A stretch of DNA of 64,000 nucleotides from Streptomyces akebiae (GTDB lineage: Bacteria > Actinomycetota > Actinomycetes > Streptomycetales > Streptomycetaceae): NCBI RefSeq assembly GCF_019599145.1, contig NZ_CP080647.1:434001-498000 (forward strand), given 5' to 3'. Below are positions 24,318 through 32,684 of this stretch, piece after piece. The notes beneath the pieces are model-generated. The model was not told the DNA's origin. It was given only the letters and a program-made list of their open reading frames with translations, and did not search any database. Each line of letters starts with the position of its first letter. Position 1 is the first letter of the stretch. The position numbers were made by a program, and so were the translations under genes.

Positions 24318-25802
24318 ATGAGCGGGCAGCCGTCGCCGTGCGACCGGGCCGAGCTGGGCCGTCTTTTCCTGTTCGAGAAGCTGGACGACGCGCAGTTGGA
24401 CCGGCTGTGCCGCGAGGGCCGGGTGGAGCGGTTCGAGCCGGGTCATGTCTACCGGGAGGGCGAGCCGGCCACCTGCTTCTTCGTGCTCCTGGAGGGCACG
24501 GTGGTGCTGTCGCGGCAGGTCGGCGACGACGACGTGGAGGTCAGCCGCAGCTCCCAGGTCGGGGTGTACGCGGGTGCTTTCCAGGCCTATCTCGGCGACC
24601 AGGCGGACCAGGCCCGTTACAAGGGCTCCATGCGGGTCACCGTGCCCTCCCGCTTCTACGTCCTGCCCGCGGCGGCCTTCGCCCAGATCATGCGCGACTG
24701 GTTCCCCATGGCGGTCCATCTGCTGGAGGGCCTGTTCTTCGGGAGCCAGAACACCCAGCGGACGATCAACCAGCGGGAACGGCTGCTGGCGCTCGGCTCG
24801 TTGTCGGCCGGACTGACGCACGAGCTGAACAACCCCGCGGCGGCCGCCGTCCGGGCGACCTCGGCGCTGCGGGAGCGGGTGGCCGGGATGCGGCACAAGC
24901 TCGGGGCGATCGCCGCCGGACCGTACAAGCGGGCCATGCTGGAGTCGCTGGTCGATCTGCAGGAACGCACGGCCGAGCAGGTCGCCAAGGCGACTCCGCT
25001 CAGTCCGCTGGAGGCCTCCGACCGGGAGGACGAGCTGACGGACTGGCTCGACGACCACGGGATCGCGGGCGGCTGGCAGCTCGCGCCGAACTTCGTGCAG
25101 GCCGGACTCGACACCGCGTGGCTGGAGCAGGTCGCGCAGGCCGTGGACGAGCACACCCTCGAAGGAGCGGTGCGCTGGCTGAACTACACCGTCGAGACCG
25201 AGTTGTTGATGAACGAGATCGAGGACTCCACGACCCGCGTCACCCAGCTCGTCGACGCGGCGAAGCAGTACTCGCAGCTCGACCGCGCGCCCTACCAGAA
25301 CGCCGACGTCCACGAACTCCTCGACAGCACCCTGCTGATGCTGTCCGGGAAGATCGGCGACCGCATCGAGGTGGTGAAGGAGTACGACCGCACGCTGCCG
25401 CGCATCCCCGCTTATCCGGGTGAGCTGAACCAGGTGTGGACGAACCTGATCGACAACGCGGTCGCGGCGATCAACGACACGGGCGGTGCGGGCACCCTGA
25501 CGGTACGGACGGCGCTCGACCACCGGGACCAGGTGCTGGTCGAGTTCCGTGACACCGGTGCCGGCATCCCGGCGGAGATCAAGGGCCGTATCTTCGACCC
25601 GTTCTTCACCACCAAGCCGGTCGGACAGGGCACCGGGCTCGGCCTCGACATCTCCTGGCGCATCGTCGTCAACAAGCACCACGGGCACATCGAGGTCCAT
25701 TCCCGGCCGGGCGAGACCCGCTTCCAGGTCTTCCTGCCGCTGACGGCACCGGCGGCCGACCTTGACCTCACGCTCGCCGACGACCCCGAGGAGACCTCAT
25801 GA
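24318..25802 (+). CDS. Cyclic-nucleotide-binding sensor histidine kinase
   Basis: 494 residues. An N-terminal cNMP-binding/CRP-like domain (about 15-135: LFLFEKLDDAQLDRLCREG, FEPGHVYREGEPATCFFVLLEGTVVLSRQ) is followed by a histidine kinase core. The H-box is LGSLSAGLTHELNNPAAAA (H168), then come a long helical linker and an HATPase domain with N-box WTNLIDNAVAAIND, FRDTGAGIPAEIKGRIFDPFFTTK and GTGLGLDISWRIV. It has no membrane segment, so it senses an internal signal. It begins 19 bases after the receiver-TrxR gene and overlaps the zinc-finger gene by 4 bases; the obvious partner is the upstream receiver domain. Confidence 0.9.
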   Translation: MSGQPSPCDRAELGRLFLFEKLDDAQLDRLCREGRVERFEPGHVYREGEPATCFFVLLEGTVVLSRQVGDDDVEVSRSSQVGVYAGAFQAYLGDQADQARYKGSMRVTVPSRFYVLPAAAFAQIMRDWFPMAVHLLEGLFFGSQNTQRTINQRERLLALGSLSAGLTHELNNPAAAAVRATSALRERVAGMRHKLGAIAAGPYKRAMLESLVDLQERTAEQVAKATPLSPLEASDREDELTDWLDDHGIAGGWQLAPNFVQAGLDTAWLEQVAQAVDEHTLEGAVRWLNYTVETELLMNEIEDSTTRVTQLVDAAKQYSQLDRAPYQNADVHELLDSTLLMLSGKIGDRIEVVKEYDRTLPRIPAYPGELNQVWTNLIDNAVAAINDTGGAGTLTVRTALDHRDQVLVEFRDTGAGIPAEIKGRIFDPFFTTKPVGQGTGLGLDISWRIVVNKHHGHIEVHSRPGETRFQVFLPLTAPAADLDLTLADDPEETS

Positions 25803-26149
25803 CCCTGCCCGCCGGAATCGACCCCGCCGTGCCGCCGAGCGGCGACGGGTGCGTGGAGTGCGACGAGGCCGGCGGCTGGTGGTTCCACCTGCGGCGCTGC
25901 GCCCAGTGCGGCCATGTCGGCTGCTGCGACTCCTCCCCGGCCCAGCACGCCACGGCCCACGCGGGGGCCACGGGGCATCCCTTCGTGCAGAGCTTCGAAC
26001 CGGGTGAGTCCTGGTTCTGGAACTACGAGACCTCCGAGATGTACGAGTCGGGGCCGGACCTCGCGCCGCCCGTCAGCCATCCTGAGGGGCAGCCGTCGCC
26101 TGGCCCTGCGGGGCGCGTCCCGCAGGACTGGACGTCAGCGCTACGGTGA
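25799..26149 (+). CDS. UBP-type zinc finger protein
   Basis: A 116-residue protein consisting mainly of a ZnF-UBP domain. The ligands fit exactly: C18-x2-C21, C34-x2-C37, C42, H50, H54, H60 (CVECDEAGGWWFHLRRCAQC then GHVGCCDSSPAQHATAH). In eukaryotes this domain binds the ubiquitin C-terminal diglycine; in bacteria its ligand is not established. It begins by ATGA overlap with the kinase gene, so the three genes form one translationally coupled signalling unit. Confidence 0.88.
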   Translation: MTLPAGIDPAVPPSGDGCVECDEAGGWWFHLRRCAQCGHVGCCDSSPAQHATAHAGATGHPFVQSFEPGESWFWNYETSEMYESGPDLAPPVSHPEGQPSPGPAGRVPQDWTSALR

Positions 26150-26208
26150 GCTGATCAGGGTAGCTCGGGGATTCGGGTGCGTTGTCGGCTGGGTGTGTGT
26201 GGGGCTGG

Positions 26209-26306
26209 TCGCGCGGTTCTCCGCGTCCCTGAAGGACCCGGCCCTCGCGCCCCTGAAAGGCACGGGGCGCAGCCCCTGCCTTTCAGGGGCGCGGGGAACT
26301 GCGCGA
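26209..26306. repeat. Two inverted copies of the dispersed GC-rich element
   Basis: CGCGCGGTTCTCCGCG on the left and CGCGGGGAACTGCGCG on the right flank a central hairpin, GCGCCCCTGAAAGGCA plus GGGGC, paired with its complement around a GCA loop (26247-26292, one bulged base). The element fills most of the gap after the zinc-finger gene and probably terminates transcription. Compare 2748-2781 and 60257-60280. Confidence 0.75.
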
Positions 26307-26374
26307 GAAGCGCCACCGGCCCCGCACCCGACCACGAACCCCATGACACCGGCCCCACCGAACGGAGTGACATC

Positions 26375-27364
26375 GTGTTGATCGGGATCCGCGAGATCCA
26401 GGACGCAGCCCAGCGGATCGCCGGCCACGTCGTACGGACACCGACCGTGGCGAGCCCGGGGCTGTCCGCGCTCCTCGGCGCCCCGGTGACCACGAAGCTG
26501 GAAACACTCCAGCGGACCGGCTCGTTCAAGTCCCGCGGCGCGACGGCGAAGCTGCTGACGCTGACGGACGCCGAGCGGGCGGCCGGGGTCGTGGCGGTCA
26601 GCGGGGGCAACCACGGCATCGCGCTGGCGCACATGGCCGCCGCGCTGCACATCAAGGCGACCGTGGTGATGTCCCGGTCCGCGCCCCGGCGGGCCGCGGA
26701 CCTCGTCGAGGCCGCCGGTGCCTCGCTGCGGCTCACCGACGGGATGGCGGAGGCGTTCGCGCTCACCGAGCAGCTCCAGGCCGAGGGCCTCACCCTCGTC
26801 CACCCGTTCGACGACCCGTGGGTGATCGCCGGTCAGGGCACCGTGGGCCTGGAGTTCGCCGAGGACCTGGAGAACTCCGGGGCGACGGCGGACACCGGCA
26901 CGCTCACGGACGTGCTCGTCAGCATCGGTGGCGGCGGCCTGGCCGCCGGTGTCGCCGCCGCCTTCAAGGCCCTGCTGCCCGGCGTCCGCGTCTGGGGCGT
27001 GGAGACCGTCGGCGCCACGGCCATGACCGAGGCGATCGCGGCCGGCGGCCCCGTGACCGTCCCGCTCTCCTCCGTCGTCACCACCCTCAGCGCGCCCTCC
27101 GTCTCCCGGCTCACCTACGACCATGTGGCCGCCCTCGTCGAGGACGTCCTCGTGGTCTCCGACGCCGAGGCGGTGCGAGGCGTCCTCGACTTCGCCGAAC
27201 ACGGCAAGGTGTGGACGGAACCGGCCGCCGGCTGTCTGCTGCCCGCCGCCCGGCAGGTCCTGGCACGCGTGGGCGACGGCGCCCGGTTGGGCCTCGTGGT
27301 CTGCGGCGGCAACGCGACGACGGCCGACATCACGGAGTGGGCGCACCGCTTCGAGGTGCGGTGA
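26375..27364 (+). CDS. Threonine/serine dehydratase-like PLP enzyme
   Basis: A 329-residue fold-type II PLP enzyme. The Schiff-base lysine is in QRTGSFKSRGATAKL (K about 52), the phosphate-gripping loop is SIGGGGLAAGV, and SGGNHGIALAHMA is the Asn-loop that stacks on the cofactor. A final VVCGGNATTADI matches serine/threonine dehydratases and serine racemases without an ACT domain, so it is a catabolic-type, non-allosterically regulated enzyme that would deaminate L-Thr or L-Ser to the 2-oxoacid. Start is GTG 26375, with GGAG 7 bases upstream; TTG 26378 is an alternative. Confidence 0.87.
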   Translation: MLIGIREIQDAAQRIAGHVVRTPTVASPGLSALLGAPVTTKLETLQRTGSFKSRGATAKLLTLTDAERAAGVVAVSGGNHGIALAHMAAALHIKATVVMSRSAPRRAADLVEAAGASLRLTDGMAEAFALTEQLQAEGLTLVHPFDDPWVIAGQGTVGLEFAEDLENSGATADTGTLTDVLVSIGGGGLAAGVAAAFKALLPGVRVWGVETVGATAMTEAIAAGGPVTVPLSSVVTTLSAPSVSRLTYDHVAALVEDVLVVSDAEAVRGVLDFAEHGKVWTEPAAGCLLPAARQVLARVGDGARLGLVVCGGNATTADITEWAHRFEVR

Positions 27365-27439
27365 CCCGGCACCGCCGGCCCCAACGCCCTTTTCCCGCAC
27401 CTCACTTGAGGTCGCTCACCCGGCCATCCGGTCGCCCGG

Positions 27440-27445
27440 CATAAT
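27440..27445 (+). promoter_or_regulatory. -10 element (CATAAT) of a leaderless promoter
   Basis: CATAAT matches TATAAT at five of six positions and ends 6 bases before the GTG at 27452, which has no Shine-Dalgarno sequence. Confidence 0.5.
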
Positions 27446-27451
27446 GCTCGG

Positions 27452-28675
27452 GTGACCACCCCCACCTCCCTCCCGGGCACGACTCCGCCCGAGCGCACCC
27501 CCGTCGTCATCGTCGGCGCCGGACCGGCCGGGCTCACCGTCGGCAACATCCTGCGCGCCGCCTCCGTGGACTGTGTGGTGCTGGAGACCGAGAGCCGCGA
27601 GTTCATCGAGCGGCGCCCCCGGGCCGGGTTCCTGGAGGAGTGGGCGGTGCGTGCGCTCCAACGACGCGGACTGGCCGACCGGCTCGTGGAACGGGCCCCG
27701 GTGCACACGGAGTTCGAGTTCCGTTTCGCCGGTGAGCGGCAGCGGTTCCCGTACACGGAGATCACCGGTCACCACCACTACGTCTACCCCCAGCCGCTGC
27801 TGGTGTCGGACCTGGTCGGGGAGTACGCGGACGTCCGGGGCGGCGACATCCGGTTCGGTGTGCACGAGGTCGAGCTGCACGACGTCGCCGGCGAGCGCCC
27901 GTCCGTGTCGTACCTGGACCCGGCGACCGGTGAGCGGCACGTCCTCGTCTGCGAGTTCGTCGCCGGCTGCGACGGAGCCCGTGGTGTGACCCGGACCGCG
28001 TTGCCGGCCGGGCACGCCACGGTCGCCCGGCACGACCACGGGGTCGGGTGGCTGGCGCTGCTCGCCGAGGCACCCCCGTCGTCCGACTGCGTCGTCCTCG
28101 GTGTGCATCCCCGTGGCTTCGCCGGGCACATGGCGCGCAGCCCCGAGGTCACCCGCTACTACCTGGAGGTCCCGGCCGGCGACGACCCGGCGAACTGGCC
28201 GGACGACCGGGTCTGGTCCGAGCTGCACACCCGCCTGGCGGCGCCCGGCGCCCGACCGCTCACCGAGGGCCCGTTGGTCGAGAAGCGGGTGCTCGACATG
28301 CACAACTACGTCACCGAGCCGATGGCGTACGGCCGGCTGTACCTCGCCGGTGACGCCGCGCACCTCGTCGCACCCATCGCCGCGAAGGGCATGAACCTGG
28401 CCCTGCACGACTCCCTGCTCCTGGCGGACGCCCTGATCGCCTGGCTGGGCAGGGGCGACGACAGCGGGCTGCGCGGCTATTCGGACGCCTGTCTGCGCCG
28501 GGTCTGGGACTACCAGGAGTTCTCGCAGTGGCTGGCGGAGCTGCTGCACGGGCCGTCGTCCGGCGACCCGTTCCGGGCAGGCGCCGCCACCGCGAGGCTC
28601 CGCCGTGTGCTCGGCTCGCCCGCCGCCGCGTCGACCTTCGCGGAGCTGTTCATCGGCAAGGGCACCGATCACTGA
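27452..28675 (+). CDS. PobA-like FAD monooxygenase (4-hydroxybenzoate 3-hydroxylase family)
   Basis: A 407-residue group A flavoprotein monooxygenase. The FAD motif is VVIVGAGPAGLTVGNIL, the DG motif FVAGCDGARGVTR, and the second FAD motif RLYLAGDAAHLVAPIAAKGMNLALHD. The overall length, RRPRAGFLEEWAVRALQRRGL and RYYLEVP are close to 4-hydroxybenzoate 3-monooxygenase, which makes protocatechuate from 4-hydroxybenzoate with NADPH and O2. No protocatechuate pathway genes are adjacent, so another aromatic acid is possible. The stop overlaps that of the convergent amidohydrolase gene by 7 bases. Confidence 0.85.
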   Translation: MTTPTSLPGTTPPERTPVVIVGAGPAGLTVGNILRAASVDCVVLETESREFIERRPRAGFLEEWAVRALQRRGLADRLVERAPVHTEFEFRFAGERQRFPYTEITGHHHYVYPQPLLVSDLVGEYADVRGGDIRFGVHEVELHDVAGERPSVSYLDPATGERHVLVCEFVAGCDGARGVTRTALPAGHATVARHDHGVGWLALLAEAPPSSDCVVLGVHPRGFAGHMARSPEVTRYYLEVPAGDDPANWPDDRVWSELHTRLAAPGARPLTEGPLVEKRVLDMHNYVTEPMAYGRLYLAGDAAHLVAPIAAKGMNLALHDSLLLADALIAWLGRGDDSGLRGYSDACLRRVWDYQEFSQWLAELLHGPSSGDPFRAGAATARLRRVLGSPAAASTFAELFIGKGTDH

Positions 28676-31600
28676 CCTCCGTGGTCGTGGCAGCAGCCGT
28701 CCCGGCGCATGAGCCGGCCGACCTCCAGCCAGTCCTCCTCCGTCGCGGCGGCCTCCGCACGTCGGGCGGTGGGCCGGTACGCGGCCACCAACTCCTCGGT
28801 GGTGCACGGCGTTCCGCCCCGTAGGACCGACGTCGTGCGGACGAGGTCGGCGAAGTCCGTGAAGGGGTCGCCGTCGACGATCGTCAGGTCGGCGAGCTTG
28901 CCGGTCTCGACCGTGCCGAGGTCGTCGTCGAGGCCGAAGAGGCGGGCCGGGAGGGCGGTCGCGGTGCGCAGGGTCTCGGCCGGGGTGAGGCCGCCGGCGT
29001 GCAGGGCGCGCAGGGCCAGGTGGAGGAAGAGACCCACAGGGCCGAGCGGCTGGTCGGTACCGAGGGCGACGACGCCGCCGGCCGCGAGGATCCGCCGGTA
29101 GATGTCGGTCTCGGTGCGCAGCGCGGCGAGTTGGGCGGGGGTCGGCGGGACCCCCGCGCCCTGCCGGACGACGGCGGCGTCCCACGGCGGCATGACGACC
29201 GTGACCCGGGGATCGTCGGCCAGTGCCGGGTCGGCGCCCATGAGGGGTGCGGCCGTGAAGGGCGTGGCGATCAGGGAGAAACCCACGCCCTGCCCGGTGT
29301 AGATCTCCACCACGTCCTCGTAGGCGCGTCCGCTCGCGGTGATGGCGTGGCCGAACTCCGCGCGCTGGGTGGCCTGGAGATGGGTCGTCAGGTCCTGCCC
29401 GAGCTGGGCGCCCGGGGAGAGCAGGTGGCCGCCGGTGCGGACGCCGAGGCGTTCGTGGGCGAAGCGCGCGGACTCGCTCATCACCCAACCGGGGGCTCGC
29501 ACATAGGTCTTGACGAAGTCCCAGTCGAGCGCCTCTGCTCGTTCGAGGGTGCGGCGCAGCCCGGCCTTCGTACGGTGTGCGCGTCCCATGCTGTACGCGA
29601 CCCGGGCGCCGTCGAGGAGTTCGCCGGTGGTGAGGAGCCGGGGACCGGCGAGTCGGCCGGCGTTCACCTCCTCGCGGATGCGGGCCTGTTCGTGGGCGAA
29701 GCCGCCCAGGGAGACGGCGGTGGTGACACCGTAGGTGAGCTGTGCGGTGGCCTGGCGGCTGCCGTAGGTGCTCTGCCAGGGGTGGGTGTGGCTGTCCCAC
29801 AGGCCGGGGATCACGGTGTGCGCGGAGGCGTCGACCCGGCGGAGCGCGGCGCGGCGGTTGCCGCGATGCGGTTCGACGGCGGTGATGCGGCCGCCGCGTA
29901 CGACGATGTCGACGTCGTCGCGGACCGTCTCGCCGGTGCCGTCCCACAGGCGCCCGGCGTGGACGACGGTGTCGGCGGGGGTGGGCCGGGTGCGGTCGAG
30001 CGGCACCCGGACGGTTCGGGCGTGGTCGCCGGAGACGTCGATCAGGCGGAGCCGGGTGCCGGACTGGTAGAGCAGGGTCCCGGAGTCGCCGGACCAGGTC
30101 GGGTGGTCGGCGGGCTCGGTGGTGAGGGTGCGGAGCCTGCCGCGCGGGGTGCCGTCAGGGGTGACGGGCAGCAGGCACAGCGCGGACTCGACGATCACGG
30201 CCATCCAGCGTCCGTCGGGTGACCAGACGGGCCCGGAGTCGTAACGGTCGGCGATGGAGGTGTGGGGCGCGACCGCGTGCAGCCGGTCGGCGCCGGTCGT
30301 GGCGTCGACGATCCGGATCAGGTTGTAGCCCTCCCGGAAGCGGGCGCCCAGCCGGTTGCGATCGCACAGCGCGAGGTGGCGGCCGTCGGGCGACCAGCTC
30401 GGCCTGCCGGGGATTCCGCCCCCGCCGAGCGGTGCCACGAGGACGCGCTCCGCACCGCTCGCCAGGTCCCGTACGACGAGCCGGCCGGCCATGTCGAGGC
30501 ACGCGAGCCGCTCGCCGTCGGGCGAGAGCGCGGGCATGACCCGGCCGCCCGTCGCGAGGGCGGTCTCCTCGCCGGTGGCCGGATCGTGTCGGTACACGCC
30601 GAGCAGGCCGTCGCGGTCGTCGGCGTAGACGAGCGACCGTCCGTCGGGGGCCCAGGAGGGCGCGAGCAAGGTGCGGGTGGGCGGCGACCGGCGCAGCCTC
30701 TTCGGCCGGCGGCCGCCCGAAGTGCCGGCCAGCCAGAGGGAGTTGAGGGCGGCGAAGGCGATGCGGCGGCCGTCCGGCGACAGTGCGGGCAGGTGGATGC
30801 CCCGGACGGGACGCGCCCGCTCCTCCCCGAGGTCGTACTCCTTGACCCGGTAGCGCGGCCGGTCCACCGGGAGCACGCCCTCGAAGGGAATCCCCTCCGT
30901 CTGCGCGGGTTCCTCCGGACGTACGAGGCTGAACCCGCCGTCCAGCGTGAGCAGCAGGCGGCCGTCGGCCGTCCAGCGGGGTGGCACGGGCGCGAGGTCA
31001 CCGTCGACCGGGACGGGCCGCCCGGCGACGACGAGGGTGCAGGAGCCGTTGGGGGAGGCCGTGGTGCGCAGGTAGGCGAGACGGCCGTCGGCGGCGAGGG
31101 CGGGGGTCATGACCTGGGCGGCGGCGGTCTCGGTGTGCTCGACGGTCACCGCACCGGTGCCGTCGGCGGCCACGGCGGCAACCGTGCGGGCCTCGACGGT
31201 CGGGGTGCTGCCGGAGACGACGACCTTGCCCCGCACGAACAGCAGCCGGGTGCCGTCCGGTGACCAGGTGGGGTCGAAGTCCTCCCACGGCCCGTCCTGG
31301 AGGGGGCCGTCCTGTTCGGGCAGGCCGGTGACGGGGGTGATGGCGCCGGTGCCGAGGTGCAGGACGTGGACGCGGTACGGGCTTCCGCCGGAGGGGGCGT
31401 CGGGGTCGCCGCCGCGTTCGGAGCCGAAGGCGAGCCGGGTGCCGTCGGGCGACCAGGCCGGTGCCCGGTCGTCCCAGGGGCCGTCGGTGCGCTGCCTCAG
31501 GTCGGAGCCGTCGGGACGCATGGTCCACAGGTGGAAGCCGCCGCCCTGGTAGGCGCAGAAGGCGACGAGGTCGCCGGCCGGGGAGTACACGGGCCGGTTG

Positions 31601-31896
31601 GGTTCGAGGCCGGCCGGGGTGAGGGGGGCCGCCCTGCCGCCACCGCGCGGAAGCGACCACAGGCCGCTCTGGATCTCGGCGATCAGTGTGTCGCCGGCGG
31701 GTGCGAGGGTCGCCGAGCCGTTGGTGGCTCGGGTGAAGGTGAGGGAGAGGCCGGCGCCGGCGGTACGGGGCCGGGCGGCGGCGGATGCGGCCGGGCCGAC
31801 CGTACCGAGGACCGCGGCGGCACCCGTGGCACCGGTGGCGGCGAGGAGTCGGCGGCGGGTCAGGGGTGGGGTGGGGCGACTCTGGTCACGGTCCAT
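28669..31896 (-). CDS. Secreted TolB-type beta-propeller / amidohydrolase fusion
   Basis: About 1,075 residues from the ATG at 31896 (an open frame runs to 31992 but is unlikely to be coding). A twin-arginine signal (LTRRRLLAATGATGAAAVLG) directs folded export. Residues about 50-680 are repeated PD40/WD40-like blades (W-SPDGTRLAFGSERGG, FDPTWSPDGTRLLFVRG, LSPDGRRIAFA, WSPDGRHLALCDR, WSPDGRWMAVI). The C-terminal 400 residues are a metal-dependent amidohydrolase: HTVIPGLWDSHTHPW carries the H-x-H, with LRTGGHLLSP, EFGHAITA and VALGTDQPLGPVG as further metal-site loops. Likely an extracytoplasmic hydrolase of cyclic amides or peptides; substrate unknown. Confidence 0.85.
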   Translation of the reverse strand: MDRDQSRPTPPLTRRRLLAATGATGAAAVLGTVGPAASAAARPRTAGAGLSLTFTRATNGSATLAPAGDTLIAEIQSGLWSLPRGGGRAAPLTPAGLEPNRPVYSPAGDLVAFCAYQGGGFHLWTMRPDGSDLRQRTDGPWDDRAPAWSPDGTRLAFGSERGGDPDAPSGGSPYRVHVLHLGTGAITPVTGLPEQDGPLQDGPWEDFDPTWSPDGTRLLFVRGKVVVSGSTPTVEARTVAAVAADGTGAVTVEHTETAAAQVMTPALAADGRLAYLRTTASPNGSCTLVVAGRPVPVDGDLAPVPPRWTADGRLLLTLDGGFSLVRPEEPAQTEGIPFEGVLPVDRPRYRVKEYDLGEERARPVRGIHLPALSPDGRRIAFAALNSLWLAGTSGGRRPKRLRRSPPTRTLLAPSWAPDGRSLVYADDRDGLLGVYRHDPATGEETALATGGRVMPALSPDGERLACLDMAGRLVVRDLASGAERVLVAPLGGGGIPGRPSWSPDGRHLALCDRNRLGARFREGYNLIRIVDATTGADRLHAVAPHTSIADRYDSGPVWSPDGRWMAVIVESALCLLPVTPDGTPRGRLRTLTTEPADHPTWSGDSGTLLYQSGTRLRLIDVSGDHARTVRVPLDRTRPTPADTVVHAGRLWDGTGETVRDDVDIVVRGGRITAVEPHRGNRRAALRRVDASAHTVIPGLWDSHTHPWQSTYGSRQATAQLTYGVTTAVSLGGFAHEQARIREEVNAGRLAGPRLLTTGELLDGARVAYSMGRAHRTKAGLRRTLERAEALDWDFVKTYVRAPGWVMSESARFAHERLGVRTGGHLLSPGAQLGQDLTTHLQATQRAEFGHAITASGRAYEDVVEIYTGQGVGFSLIATPFTAAPLMGADPALADDPRVTVVMPPWDAAVVRQGAGVPPTPAQLAALRTETDIYRRILAAGGVVALGTDQPLGPVGLFLHLALRALHAGGLTPAETLRTATALPARLFGLDDDLGTVETGKLADLTIVDGDPFTDFADLVRTTSVLRGGTPCTTEELVAAYRPTARRAEAAATEEDWLEVGRLMRRDGCCHDHGGQ

Positions 31897-32016
31897 GACA
31901 CGGCACGCTCGCGCACCGCACGGCCCACGGGCAACACCGCCATTCACGCCACCGGGGACGTCACCCACGGGTGTGACGGCGCCCGGCCTCACCCGTCGGC
32001 GTGCGGGCGCCGGGTG

Positions 32017-32538
32017 TCACCGGCCGGTGTGCCGGCGCGCCGGGGGTACGTCGCCGGCGTGGCGGCGGCGGATCCAGGCCGGGAGCGCGAACCAGCACAG
32101 CAGGTACCACAGGACCACACAGCCGACGAGCCACGGCACGTACCCGTCGTGGGTGGCCACGCGCAGGATCAGCAGCAGGGCCGCCGTCATCGTGGCGAGG
32201 AGCAGGATCAGACCGACGACGGTCAGTCTGCTCGCCCACTCCACGGCGGCCGGCTTGATGCGGCGGCCGGCGACGATCCGGTGGAAGGAGACGGGGCCGA
32301 TCAGCGCGCCGGTGGCGGCGGCGCCGAGGACGACGGTGACGATGTAGATGGTCTTCTCGGTCTGCGGCAGACCCTCGTAGCGCGGGGTGAAGACGACGGT
32401 GAGCAGGAAGCCGAACAGGATCTGCACACCGGTCTGGGCGACCCGCACCTCCTGGATGAGTTCGCTCCAGCGGCGGTCCGCACGCTCGTCCTCGGTCTCG
32501 TCGCGGCCTCGGTCCTGGTTGCCGTGCACCTCGGTCAC
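32017..32538 (-). CDS. DUF6328-family four-helix membrane protein
   Basis: 173 residues from GTG 32538, which has GGGAGG upstream; the longer frame to 32604 is rejected. A charged N-terminal part (NQDRGRDETEDERADRRW) precedes four hydrophobic segments: GVQILFGFLLTVVF, IYIVTVVLGAAATGALIGPV, LTVVGLILLLATMTAALLLIL and LVGCVVLWYLLCWFALPAWI. The ELIQEVRVAQTGVQILFGFLLTV and FHRIVAGRR signatures are those I associate with DUF6328. Function unknown. Divergent from the flavoprotein gene at 32685. Confidence 0.78.
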   Translation of the reverse strand: MTEVHGNQDRGRDETEDERADRRWSELIQEVRVAQTGVQILFGFLLTVVFTPRYEGLPQTEKTIYIVTVVLGAAATGALIGPVSFHRIVAGRRIKPAAVEWASRLTVVGLILLLATMTAALLLILRVATHDGYVPWLVGCVVLWYLLCWFALPAWIRRRHAGDVPPARRHTGR

Positions 32539-32615
32539 AGGTCCTCCCGGTCGGTCGATGTCCCCTTCCCTGGATGGTGCCGTGACTCCGCCGAACAAGC
32601 ACACCCCCTCGCACC

Positions 32616-32633
32616 TTCACTCACACGAGTGAA
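32616..32633. promoter_or_regulatory. Inverted repeat operator candidate TTCACTC-N4-GAGTGAA
   Basis: A perfect 7-bp inverted repeat with a 4-base spacer (TTCACTCACACGAGTGAA) sits in the 146-base divergent promoter region between the DUF6328 gene and the flavoprotein gene. Its size and symmetry suit a dimeric repressor; the regulator is not identified. Confidence 0.45.
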
Positions 32634-32671
32634 TCCGGTTGGCGAATCGGTCACGTGTGTCATTTCCGGCC

Positions 32672-32677
32672 TAGCGT
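32672..32677 (+). promoter_or_regulatory. -10 element (TAGCGT) of a leaderless promoter
   Basis: TANNNT hexamer ending 7 bases before the chosen GTG at 32685; no Shine-Dalgarno sequence. Confidence 0.4.
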
Positions 32678-32684
32678 GATCACC

